Assembly (NCBI GenBank): GCA_041495845.1
Contig: JBGQDM010000145.1
Location: forward strand, 1 to 6,475
Origin: JBGQDM01 sp041495845
GTDB lineage: Bacteria; Acidobacteriota; Terriglobia; Terriglobales; Acidobacteriaceae
Direction of reading: 5' to 3'
Length of the DNA stretch: 6,475 nucleotides
Every line of letters starts with the position of its first letter. Within the stretch, counting starts at the first letter, position 1. This document shows, piece by piece, positions 1-6,076 of the stretch. The notes below the pieces were generated by a model. It was not told the origin of the DNA, did not search any database, and was given only the letters and a program-made list of their open reading frames with translations. A program made the position numbers and the translations under genes.

Positions 1-1331
1 AGGATGGAGAGACAGACTTTGAGAATGGTTTGCTTGCGCTGTTCAATGTTCTTGATGAGCTGGATGGCAGACTTGTAGCGTTCTTTGACGTAGTTGCGAA
101 CATCTTTTTCGGCCTGGTCGCGCTGCATGAGGCGGCGGTAGGAGGCGTTGAGACGCAGCTGCGGCACGTCGTCGTCGTTGAAGACGACCAGCCACTCATC
201 CCCCTGCTTGACGAAAGCGACGTCGGGCTCGATGAGGCGAGGAGCAGTCTTGTTGTAGCGCAGGCCGGGACGCGGGTCGAGGGTGCGAATGAATTCGAGC
301 GCGCTCATTACCGCTTCCACCGGACGCGCCACCGCCCGCGCAATCTCTTTGTACTGCTTCAATTGCAGGGCGTGCAAATGGCGGTCGATGACGGCTTCGG
401 CGTCGGCCAGCAACTGCGCCGCCGGGGCCAGGCCGCCGTTAGCAGTTTGACGCCGGAGTTGCTGGTGATAGCGCACTTGGGCCAGCAGACATTCGCGCAG
501 GTCGCGGGCAGCCACGCCCGGCGGATCAAGCAATTGGATGACAGCCACCGCTTCGTGCAGGTGCTCGCGATTGAACTCGACCGGGGGCCGCTGCAGAGCA
601 GGTTGCTGCGGCTGGGCCGGCGTTGGCACCACCGGAGCCGGAGCCGCGGCCGCTGCCGACGACGGCGTGCCGATTGAAAAATCTGGAATCTCGTGGCTGG
701 AAAACCCCCAAATAGGATCCGCGATCGCCGCCTCTGCTTCGAGGGCTACTGCAGGCTCCACACTTGGCGCAGACGGAGGCGGCTCAGCGGAAACCTCGGC
801 GGGGGTTTCAGGGGCAATGCCCAGCAGTTCGTCGTCGGTGGCGATCAGGTAACCTTCTTCGTTCAAGTTACCGATAATCAATTCTCCCGCCTGGCGCACC
901 GGCGGGCTCAGGTTCATCGCACCCAGCTGCCAGGCGAGATGGTCGGTGAGATTGGCGGGCTTGGAGAGAAAATTCTCGAACGAAGGCCGCTCAATCTCCT
1001 CCATTTCGGCGCGCGAACGAAAACCAGGGTCGAGATAATCCTGAAAGTAGGAACCAAAATCGATTTCGTCGAACGGGTCTTTCTTCTCTTCTTGGACGAC
1101 AGGTTCGTCCGCCGGTTTAGGCCGCTCTTCTTCGCGCCGGTTCACATCGTCCAGCATCGGAACCGAATCTTCGAGTTCTTCGAGGACAGGATTCTCCACA
1201 ATCTCCGCGTTGATCATGTCCTTGAGCTCAAGCTTATTGAGCGCCAGGACGCTGACCATCTGCACGAGCCCCGGAGTGAGGATCTGCCTCTGGGCAACAC
1301 GCAGACTGAGATTGGGTTTGAGCGAGTTCAT
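1..1331 (-). CDS. rpoN: RNA polymerase sigma-54 factor RpoN, 3' end cut by window edge
   Basis: Sigma-54 directs RNA polymerase to -24/-12 promoters and needs an AAA+ enhancer-binding activator. The frame stays open from the ATG at 1331 to base 1, giving 443 residues. Region I is residues 5-50 (LRVAQRQILTP, then LNKLELKDMI and ENPVLEE). An acidic region II follows at about 51-115. The core-binding part shows NLNEEGYLIATDDELL (155-170) and LLDPPGVAARDLRECL (267-282), with LEFIRTLDPRPG at 345-356. The last residues, IKNIEQRKQTILKV, lead toward the DNA-binding domain. The helix-turn-helix and RpoN box lie outside the window. A Pro/Ala-rich stretch of about 75 residues (174-250) separates two blocks that are close together in E. 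coli RpoN. The start was chosen because the protein then begins right before region I. Only a weak AAGGGG lies upstream, 15 bases away. The gene follows lptB after a structured 148-base gap, the usual lptB-rpoN order. Identification is very sure. Confidence 0.97.
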   Translation of the reverse strand, partial: MNSLKPNLSLRVAQRQILTPGLVQMVSVLALNKLELKDMINAEIVENPVLEELEDSVPMLDDVNRREEERPKPADEPVVQEEKKDPFDEIDFGSYFQDYLDPGFRSRAEMEEIERPSFENFLSKPANLTDHLAWQLGAMNLSPPVRQAGELIIGNLNEEGYLIATDDELLGIAPETPAEVSAEPPPSAPSVEPAVALEAEAAIADPIWGFSSHEIPDFSIGTPSSAAAAAPAPVVPTPAQPQQPALQRPPVEFNREHLHEAVAVIQLLDPPGVAARDLRECLLAQVRYHQQLRRQTANGGLAPAAQLLADAEAVIDRHLHALQLKQYKEIARAVARPVEAVMSALEFIRTLDPRPGLRYNKTAPRLIEPDVAFVKQGDEWLVVFNDDDVPQLRLNASYRRLMQRDQAEKDVRNYVKERYKSAIQLIKNIEQRKQTILKVCLSI

Positions 1332-1479
1332 GTGCCGACGACCGTGCCCCTTACAGGGCGGTTGCGCTTCCTCCAAATTCCCGCGACTTACAGCGCGGGA
1401 CACTCTCGCCGCTTGCGCGGCCGGGACAGGCGGGTGCGCCCGTCCCTACACAATCTTTGCCGGGCAGACACTGTGTGGT
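1332..1479 (-). other. Structured lptB-rpoN intergenic leader with three tandem hairpins
   Basis: This 148-base gap holds three perfect or nearly perfect inverted repeats in a row. Read on the minus strand, the first (1446-1423) has a GGGAC/GTCCC outer stem and GGCG/CGCC inner stem with one mismatch and a 4-base loop. The second (1421-1408) is GCCGC-GCAA-GCGGC, a 5-bp stem closed by a GNRA-type tetraloop. The third (1400-1379) is TCCCGCG-CTGTAAGT-CGCGGGA, a 7-bp perfect stem. No T-run follows any of them, so this is not a canonical intrinsic terminator. A GGAGG (1374-1370) follows the last hairpin, but lies 38 bases from the rpoN ATG. I could not find a convincing sigma-70 promoter here. Possible roles are mRNA processing or stability, control of rpoN translation, or a REP-like dispersed repeat. 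The structures are seen; the role is inference. Confidence 0.6.
1423..1446. repeat. Near-perfect 24-base palindrome (REP-like hairpin)
   Basis: The 24 bases form a GGGAC/GTCCC outer stem, one A/C mismatch, a GGCG/CGCC inner stem and a 4-base loop. GC-rich palindromes in intergenic gaps are often dispersed REP-like elements. I cannot test copy number from one window, and the palindrome does not occur again inside it as far as I can see. Confidence 0.5.
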
Positions 1480-2208
1480 TCAGACCAGGGAAAAGCTCTG
1501 GCCCAGGTACACGCGGCGAACTTCCGGGTCGCTGCCTAACTGCTCGGGGGTGCCCGTCCGGAAGATGCGCCCTTCGTTAATGATGTAGGCCCGGTCCGTA
1601 ACCGAGAGCGTTTCCCGGACATTGTGGTCGGTAATCAGAATGCCGATGCCGCTGGCTTTCAGGTCCGAGATAATCTTCTGCAGATCGAGCACGGCGATGG
1701 GGTCAATGCCGGAAAAAGGCTCGTCAAGCAGAATGAACGTGGGGCTTATCGAGAGCGCACGGGCAATCTCGACACGGCGCCGCTCGCCCCCGGAAAGCGC
1801 CCATCCGCGGCTCTTGCGGATGTGTTCCAGGCCCAATTTTTCAATGAGCTCTTCCAGCTTCTCGCGGCGCTCGTGCCACGAAATGGGCTGGGCTTCCAGC
1901 ACCGCCAGGATGTTTTCCTCGACGGTGAGTTTGCGGAAGACCGACGGCTCCTGGGGGAGATAGCTGATACCGTACTCTCGCGCCCGGAGGTACATGGGCA
2001 CATCGGTGATGTCCCGGTCGTCCCACAGAACGCGGCCAGTATCCGGGGGGATGAGGCCAACAATCGCGTAGAAGGAGGTAGTCTTACCGGCGCCGTTGGG
2101 TCCGAGCAGCCCTACCACTTCGCCCTGAACGACCCGCAGGCTGACGCCATTTACAACCCGCCGACCCCGGTAGGTCTTGCCAATTTCGTCGGTGGCCAGC
2201 GTATGCAT
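1480..2208 (-). CDS. lptB: LPS export ABC transporter ATP-binding protein LptB
   Basis: LptB is the cytoplasmic ATPase that, as a dimer under LptF and LptG, powers LPS extraction from the inner membrane into the Lpt bridge. The 242 residues match the family's usual length of about 240. All ABC motifs are present: Walker A GPNGAGKTT (36-44), Q-loop Q86 in YLPQEPSVFRKLT, signature LSGGE (138-142), Walker B ILLDE (159-163), D-loop SGIDP (166-170) and H-loop His195 in ITDHNVRET. The block from YLPQEPSVFRKLTVEEN to LLDEPFSGIDP is characteristic of LptB rather than other ABC ATPases. The ATG at 2208 directly follows the TAA of the upstream bridge gene (TAAATG, zero spacing), which with no good ribosome site suggests translational coupling. 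No LptF or LptG gene is present in the window. No residue looks missing, so the protein should be active. Confidence 0.98.
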   Translation of the reverse strand: MHTLATDEIGKTYRGRRVVNGVSLRVVQGEVVGLLGPNGAGKTTSFYAIVGLIPPDTGRVLWDDRDITDVPMYLRAREYGISYLPQEPSVFRKLTVEENILAVLEAQPISWHERREKLEELIEKLGLEHIRKSRGWALSGGERRRVEIARALSISPTFILLDEPFSGIDPIAVLDLQKIISDLKASGIGILITDHNVRETLSVTDRAYIINEGRIFRTGTPEQLGSDPEVRRVYLGQSFSLV

Positions 2209-2219
2209 TTAACGTGCCA
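2204..2219 (-). promoter_or_regulatory. Possible sigma-54 promoter (-24/-12) at the bridge-gene/lptB junction
   Basis: On the minus strand the bases read TGGCACG, four bases, ATGCA. The sigma-54 consensus is TGGCACG, N4, TTGCW, so 11 of 12 specified positions match and the GG-to-GC spacing is exact. The -24 element lies in the last codons of the LptC/LptA-like gene, and the -12 element overlaps the lptB start codon. A transcript would begin near 2193, inside lptB, so it would miss the lptB ATG and mainly serve rpoN downstream. That would fit autoregulation of rpoN. A chance match is possible because both halves overlap coding sequence, and I see no enhancer site. Confidence 0.3.
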
Positions 2220-4464
2220 CTCGCGTACGCGTCACTGTAGGCGAGCTATCCGAGCCTTCAACCAGCACCCTATCACCGCGTCTAAAGAAAGTCAACGAAT
2301 CGCCGGTAATCTTGCCCCGTTCGGCATCAAAAATGCTAGGCGAACCGCCGGTCATAACGTACTTCTCCTCGGCGACGGTGTAAGTCAGGCGATCGCCTCT
2401 GGCCTCGCGCCGCGGCTGGCGTACCAAGACTCCGCCTTGGGCGATGACTTTTTCCAGACGCCCGGGGGTGGGTGCAGGGCCAGCGGCGGTGGAACTCGCC
2501 GTCGCCAGATAGGCATCCAGGCTATCAGCGACAACGGTGGCGTCCTGTGCAGACAGGCGGACATTGCCCTGGAAGTGCGCTAAACGGTCATTGTCAGCAT
2601 AGGTAAGGCGGTCGGAAACGATGCTCACGATCGTGGTGCGGCCATCCGGGCTCGTTTGCACCAGGGTGGAAGTGACGCGGGACCTGGGGCTGGCATCGGC
2701 CTTCAAGAAGCGGCGAGTGCGATCGAACTCGATGCTAGCCGCCTGCACGATGTTGGCCCCCTGCCACAGCCGGGCATCGCCTGAATAAACGGCGGTGCCC
2801 GGGTCGCGGTGGGCTTCCATGCGCTGCGCCGTGACGTGGATGGGATCGGAGGAGGCTAGAAGAGCGCCTCCGGGCTGCGGTTTGAGATCGCTGTAGGTAC
2901 TCTTGACGTTGCCTTCGGCAATGGCGTCACCCGTCGAACGGCTGAGGGTAATCGCCTTCGCGGTGGTGGTAAGACCCAACTGGGCAACCCGCGGCGACCC
3001 ACTGAGCGTCAGCAATTGGTCGGAGAGAGCATAGCGGGCGTGTTCGGCCCAAGCTTCGCGCTGGCCGTCGCGGAAATGGACGGAGCCATCTTGGAGGATG
3101 GTTTGGACGCCGCCTTCAGGCTGAAAGAGCACATCAAGGGTCTGGCTGGTGCTGACCCGGTCGGACTGGCCCGGACTGACATTGGCGATGGCCGCCTCCG
3201 GCGCTCCGTGCAACGAGCGTAAGCGGCTGGCGTCATCGAACTTTGCCACGAACTGGCCCGCGGTGACCCGGGTGAATTGCGCCGCCAGCGTTTCGTGGGG
3301 TGGAGAGACCAATATCTGGGCCGCGCCAGAAGTCACGGCGGTGGCGAGATGGCTTCCATTTTCGACAGTGAAGTCGATGGCGGCGGCGCTGACCTCGACG
3401 CGCTGCGGGTTGCTGCCGGGCGAATCTGGCGCTGGCATCTGCAGCAGATGAACGTTGTCCTCCGCACGCACCGTGTCCAGCAGGTTGTGCGGCTTGAAGT
3501 TGAGGGTGACGCGGCCGGCAGTGGCGGACTGTGGCTGTTTGCCCTTGCCCTCAAGTTGTACGCTTCCGGAGAAAATGGCCTGGTGCAGTTCGCCGCGAGC
3601 GCTGGCCAGGAGCAGGTCCCCCCGTTCGGACCGCAGCGTCATGGCGGTGTTGCCGGCCGTTTCGGCGTGGACATTGCCGCGAGCGAGAATCCGCTGGATC
3701 ACGTTGTCGTCGGAGAGAAAGAGAGTGGCTTCGTCGGACTCGACCGTCTGCGCTGGGCGGGCCAGGTGCGCGTGTTCGAGCAGGATTCGCCGCGGCTCTT
3801 TGGTGATGGTGCCGTGAGCGGCATTGAGGACGGTAGCCTCGGCGCCGGCGGTGGTCACCTGCACATCGTGCTCGAGCGTAAGCACACCGCTCTTGGCTTC
3901 ATACTGGATCCCGGTGGCGTAGCCGCTGGCATTGGCAATGGCAAATTCCACTTTGCCGGAAGCGCTGGCGTTTCCCGTCTTCTGATTGAAGACCAGGTTG
4001 CTGGTGCGAATGTGAACCGGGTTCTTGAGTTCGCGGGGCGGAACCTGGTCAGCGGCGGTAAGACCCTGCGAATTCGCCTCGAGATCAATCTGCACCGGAC
4101 CGCTGGCGGTGATGTCGCCGGAGTGCGGGTCGTATTCGAAGCTGGCGCCGTAGATTTGGTCAAAGCGGCTGGCATCCCGCCCGTAGACGGTGATGTTGAC
4201 GTCATGGAGCTCCGCACGACCGCCGGCCTTGAACTGCACCGCTTTGCTGGCGCGAGCGGTGAACAGCGTGCGTCCCTGTTCGGATTTGGAAATGGAAAAC
4301 CCGGAAGCGCTCTGCTGGACTTCGATCCCGATTTTCCCTGGAATGTGCTGCAGAACGCTGGCGGCCCGCCACCGGGCATAGAAATAGAATCCGGCGACGA
4401 GCATGCCGGTTAGCACGGCGCCCGCTGCAAACCAGCGGCGCAGGCGGGTTACGGACAGGGACAT
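2209..4464 (-). CDS. LptC/LptA-like LPS transport bridge protein (fused, multi-repeat)
   Basis: This 751-residue protein appears to combine the roles of LptC and LptA, which carry LPS from the inner-membrane LptBFG complex across the periplasm to LptD. A short basic N-terminus (RLRRW) precedes one membrane helix at about 12-29, so the protein should be an N-in, single-pass anchor with a large periplasmic part. LptC-like sequence spans about 30-200. Repeated OstA/LptA-type beta strands follow, with the pattern 'A..L.Y....... G.V.v': clear examples lie near 244-268 (ILARGNVHAET), 317-342 (VRAEDNVHLLQ), 471-495, 544-567, 616-638 (LAHFQGNVRLSAQ), 669-682 (VIAQGGVLVRQ) and 689-737. Typical LptC is about 190 residues and LptA about 185, so this is roughly twice their sum. 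Two Ala/Pro-rich linkers (341-355 and 654-668) may separate modules. The stop abuts lptB, and an RDD gene lies 52 bases upstream. The ATG at 4464 has no clear ribosome site but gives the membrane anchor at the right place. Family role is fairly sure; the exact domain count is inferred. Confidence 0.85.
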   Translation of the reverse strand: MSLSVTRLRRWFAAGAVLTGMLVAGFYFYARWRAASVLQHIPGKIGIEVQQSASGFSISKSEQGRTLFTARASKAVQFKAGGRAELHDVNITVYGRDASRFDQIYGASFEYDPHSGDITASGPVQIDLEANSQGLTAADQVPPRELKNPVHIRTSNLVFNQKTGNASASGKVEFAIANASGYATGIQYEAKSGVLTLEHDVQVTTAGAEATVLNAAHGTITKEPRRILLEHAHLARPAQTVESDEATLFLSDDNVIQRILARGNVHAETAGNTAMTLRSERGDLLLASARGELHQAIFSGSVQLEGKGKQPQSATAGRVTLNFKPHNLLDTVRAEDNVHLLQMPAPDSPGSNPQRVEVSAAAIDFTVENGSHLATAVTSGAAQILVSPPHETLAAQFTRVTAGQFVAKFDDASRLRSLHGAPEAAIANVSPGQSDRVSTSQTLDVLFQPEGGVQTILQDGSVHFRDGQREAWAEHARYALSDQLLTLSGSPRVAQLGLTTTAKAITLSRSTGDAIAEGNVKSTYSDLKPQPGGALLASSDPIHVTAQRMEAHRDPGTAVYSGDARLWQGANIVQAASIEFDRTRRFLKADASPRSRVTSTLVQTSPDGRTTIVSIVSDRLTYADNDRLAHFQGNVRLSAQDATVVADSLDAYLATASSTAAGPAPTPGRLEKVIAQGGVLVRQPRREARGDRLTYTVAEEKYVMTGGSPSIFDAERGKITGDSLTFFRRGDRVLVEGSDSSPTVTRTRVAR

Positions 4465-4516
4465 GTAGAGTAGTGTAAACGAGGCGGGGCAGGCTAGCCT
4501 GGGCGCGTGGCAGAGG
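4465..4516 (-). other. Short gap between the RDD gene and the bridge gene
   Basis: The 52 bases contain a perfect 12-base palindrome, CAGGCTAGCCTG (4490-4501), and a few A/T-rich bases (GTTTACACTACTC) just before the bridge-gene ATG. There is no T-run terminator and no convincing -35/-10 pair, so read-through from the RDD promoter into the lpt genes is the simplest view. Confidence 0.4.
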
Positions 4517-5104
4517 CTACTGCCGCCAGACCAGGGTCCCGGCCATCATGTCGTGCAGACCCTGTTTGCGCTCGGTGAAACCCACCATGATGAAGCCGAT
4601 GTTGAGCAGCCAGCCGGAGACTATTTTGGCAAAAAACCGGCCGGTGGCGCGACCGAAAGAGATTCGTTGACCGTTGAGGTCGGTCACCTTGAGGCGCAAC
4701 ACCTTCTTGCCCAGCGTTCCCTGCCACGAAGAACTGGTGGCGAAGGCTTCGTAAAGCCAGACAGCCACTACAGCGAGAGCTACGAACAGGAGTATCAACC
4801 CGATCAAAGCTATTGGCAGCCTGCCGGAAGACCCAAAGTCGCGGAAGCCTCGCCCGCCGGCCATTGCGACCAGGAAAACGATGACCGCGATCGGCACCAT
4901 AATGATGTTCATCACGACCGAATCAATGAGCTTGGCCAGAACGCGAATCCAGAAGCCGCCATAGGGCGAAACCGCCGCTGGGGCAGGCACCGCGAGGACG
5001 GCAGCCGGCACCGGCGCCAGAGTGCCGCCGCAGCGGGTGCAGAATCCGGCAGCAGCGGAGTTCTGCTGACCACATTGATTGCAGAACAGAGCAGGTGTGT
5101 TCAT
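4517..5104 (-). CDS. RDD family membrane protein with N-terminal zinc ribbon
   Basis: The 195-residue protein starts with a zinc-ribbon knuckle pair, Cys8-x2-Cys11 and Cys22-x2-Cys25, then an Ala/Pro linker (29-47) and an RDD domain (about 48-193). RDD hallmarks are GGFWIRVLAKLIDS with Arg54 and Asp61, the GKKVLRLKVTD segment (132-142) and the C-terminal LHDMMAGTLVW (183-193). Three hydrophobic segments are visible: about 59-81, 97-119 and 161-176. RDD proteins are inner-membrane proteins mostly of unknown function; a few have been tied to cation/proton exchange, so no substrate is claimed here. The ATG at 5104 is forced by an in-frame TAG a few codons upstream. A near-consensus promoter sits immediately upstream, leaving almost no 5' leader. 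The gene precedes the lpt genes by 52 bases on the same strand and may be cotranscribed with them. Confidence 0.9.
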   Translation of the reverse strand: MNTPALFCNQCGQQNSAAAGFCTRCGGTLAPVPAAVLAVPAPAAVSPYGGFWIRVLAKLIDSVVMNIIMVPIAVIVFLVAMAGGRGFRDFGSSGRLPIALIGLILLFVALAVVAVWLYEAFATSSSWQGTLGKKVLRLKVTDLNGQRISFGRATGRFFAKIVSGWLLNIGFIMVGFTERKQGLHDMMAGTLVWRQ

Positions 5105-5115
5105 GATGAACGGGA

Positions 5116-5144
5116 ACTATAGCACCGGCAGGGGGCAATGTAAA
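5116..5144 (-). promoter_or_regulatory. Near-consensus sigma-70 promoter for the RDD-lpt block
   Basis: On the minus strand the -35 element is TTTACA (5144-5139) and the -10 element TATAGT (5121-5116), separated by exactly 17 bases. Each hexamer matches consensus at five of six positions. Transcription should begin about 5-9 bases after the -10, that is near 5107-5111, so the RDD mRNA would have a leader of only a few bases or none. Confidence 0.7.
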
Positions 5145-5199
5145 TCGGGGGTTGAGGCGGGGTCAAGGGTCGCGGGCGGGGGCGCCTGTGCCACACCGG
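5145..5199 (-). other. G-rich spacer between DUF507-like gene and RDD promoter
   Basis: The spacer is strongly strand-biased (G-rich on the plus strand, C-rich on the minus). I see no stem followed by a T-run, so no intrinsic terminator for the DUF507-like gene can be supported here; a C-rich, G-poor transcript of this kind would suit Rho loading, but that is only inference. Confidence 0.3.
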
Positions 5200-5478
5200 C
5201 TACAGCACCGCTTTGTACTTGCGCACCAGTTCGTTCTTTACCTTGCGGAACATTTCCTGATAATTGGCGCCGGTACGCTCCATCTCGTCCGAATAAGTTT
5301 CGAGAATGGCACGGACCTCGTCATTGATGCGGTCTTCCAGGCCCATTTCATCGAGCAGGGTGGCGTGGACTCTCTCCGTGACCGCCGGCAGGTTGGCGGC
5401 TTCAATCATCTGGGCGGCCACCAGTTTCTTGACAATCTCGCGGGCCATATAGGCCACGTATTCTTTGGACACCAGCAT
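5200..5478 (-). CDS. DUF507-like small helical protein
   Basis: The 92-residue protein is highly charged and predicted by eye to be almost all helix, with no signal peptide or membrane segment, so it should be cytoplasmic. It begins with a 'MLVSKEYVAYMAREIVKKL' block and later has LEDRINDEVRAILE (47-60) and YQEMFRKVKNELVRKYK (73-89), which I recognise as the pattern of the DUF507 family. The family has no established function that I know of. The length is close to the one-domain form. The ATG at 5478 places the conserved MLxSKEYV at the very start. No Shine-Dalgarno sequence is visible within 15 bases. It is the first gene of the minus-strand block and is divergent from the 155-residue gene. 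Family call is by recall of motif style, not by search. Confidence 0.8.
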   Translation of the reverse strand: MLVSKEYVAYMAREIVKKLVAAQMIEAANLPAVTERVHATLLDEMGLEDRINDEVRAILETYSDEMERTGANYQEMFRKVKNELVRKYKAVL

Positions 5479-5511
5479 AGGATGAAGAGAGCCTGACGAG
5501 CGAAACCATAA

Positions 5512-5517
5512 ATTTTA
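5512..5517 (-). promoter_or_regulatory. Possible -10 element for the DUF507-like gene
   Basis: TAAAAT on the minus strand lies in the only A/T-rich patch of the divergent gap, about 34 bases upstream of the DUF507-like ATG. No good -35 hexamer is found 16-18 bases further upstream, so the promoter is tentative. Confidence 0.3.
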
Positions 5518-5550
5518 GCACACTGCATCGCGCCATCCGCCGGCCCGGAA

Positions 5551-5580
5551 CTGACATGCTCCGGCAAAAGGGCATACAAT
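5551..5580 (+). promoter_or_regulatory. Sigma-70 promoter for the 155-residue gene and recJ
   Basis: CTGACA (5551-5556) and TACAAT (5575-5580) are separated by 18 bases; each matches consensus at five of six positions. The -10 overlaps the ATG at 5579, so that codon would lie upstream of the transcript start (about 5586-5589). This favours translation from the in-frame ATG at 5600. Confidence 0.6.
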
Positions 5581-5599
5581 GCTGAAACGAGTTCCCCTC

Positions 5600-6067
5600 A
5601 TGGCTGACGATCTATCCACCCTAAAAGACGACATGGTGGCCTTTATCGAGGGCCACGGGCTGCAACGCTTCTTTGGCTACGTCTCCACCGACGAAGTGCA
5701 GTGCGTGGTGTGGGCCTCGGGCGAAAACCCGGACGGTTGGAAGGATTTTGTGGAACTGGCCAAATCGGCCGGAGCGGCGTTTCTGATCATGCACACCTGG
5801 ACGCTGGAGCGGAAGGAACTCGACGATCTGAGCGAGCGCCTGCGCAACGCCCACTACACCAGCGACGAAGACATCGAAGAAGTGCGCTGGCTGCGCACCT
5901 ATGCCGGCAAAACAGGATTCGTGCAGTTGGGGTGGGCGTACCAGGGCACGATCTTTCTCTACGAAGCCAGCACGCCGTGGTACGACAATTACCAGCACCT
6001 GCTGGAGCTTTCCGAAGATTTCGGCGGTCTGACGCTGGACGAACCTGACCAGGACGAAGAGCGCTGA
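5600..6067 (+). CDS. Conserved-looking acidic protein of unknown function upstream of recJ
   Basis: I do not recognise this 155-residue protein. It is soluble by appearance (no signal peptide or membrane helix), acidic, and rich in aromatic residues: Trp at 38, 47, 67, 97, 112 and 127. It reads as alternating helices and strands: a helix at 2-19, strands at 33-39 (VQCVVWAS), a helix at 47-58, a strand at 60-67 (AFLIMHTW), a helix at 72-84, then strands at 107-113 and 117-122 (TIFLYE) and a helix at 129-139. The tail 147-155 is almost all acidic. The frame is open from an ATG at 5579, but that codon sits in the -10 of the promoter, so the ATG at 5600 is preferred. recJ begins nine bases after the TGA, so the two are probably cotranscribed. 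Coding is supported by codon-position GC bias and the clean fit between promoter and recJ. Confidence 0.8.
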   Translation: MADDLSTLKDDMVAFIEGHGLQRFFGYVSTDEVQCVVWASGENPDGWKDFVELAKSAGAAFLIMHTWTLERKELDDLSERLRNAHYTSDEDIEEVRWLRTYAGKTGFVQLGWAYQGTIFLYEASTPWYDNYQHLLELSEDFGGLTLDEPDQDEER

Positions 6068-6076
6068 TCCCGCGAC

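Noticed and set aside
611..640. TGGCAC in the plus strand near 624 as a second sigma-54 site
   Set aside because: No TTGC-like -12 element at the required spacing, and it lies inside rpoN coding sequence.
1379..1446. Intrinsic terminator after lptB
   Set aside because: The stems are strong, but none is followed by a T-run on the minus strand.
30..1580. Long plus-strand reading frames at 30-677 and 693-1580
   Set aside because: They run antisense to rpoN and the end of lptB, whose protein is unmistakable; their translations are Arg-rich and show no family motif.
1624..4413. Long plus-strand reading frames at 1624-2583 and 3277-4413
   Set aside because: They are antisense to lptB and the LptC/LptA-like gene and arise from high GC at third positions; no recognisable domain.
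4490..4501. CAGGCTAGCCTG palindrome as an operator
   Set aside because: A single short palindrome without a recognised regulator family or second copy; could be chance.
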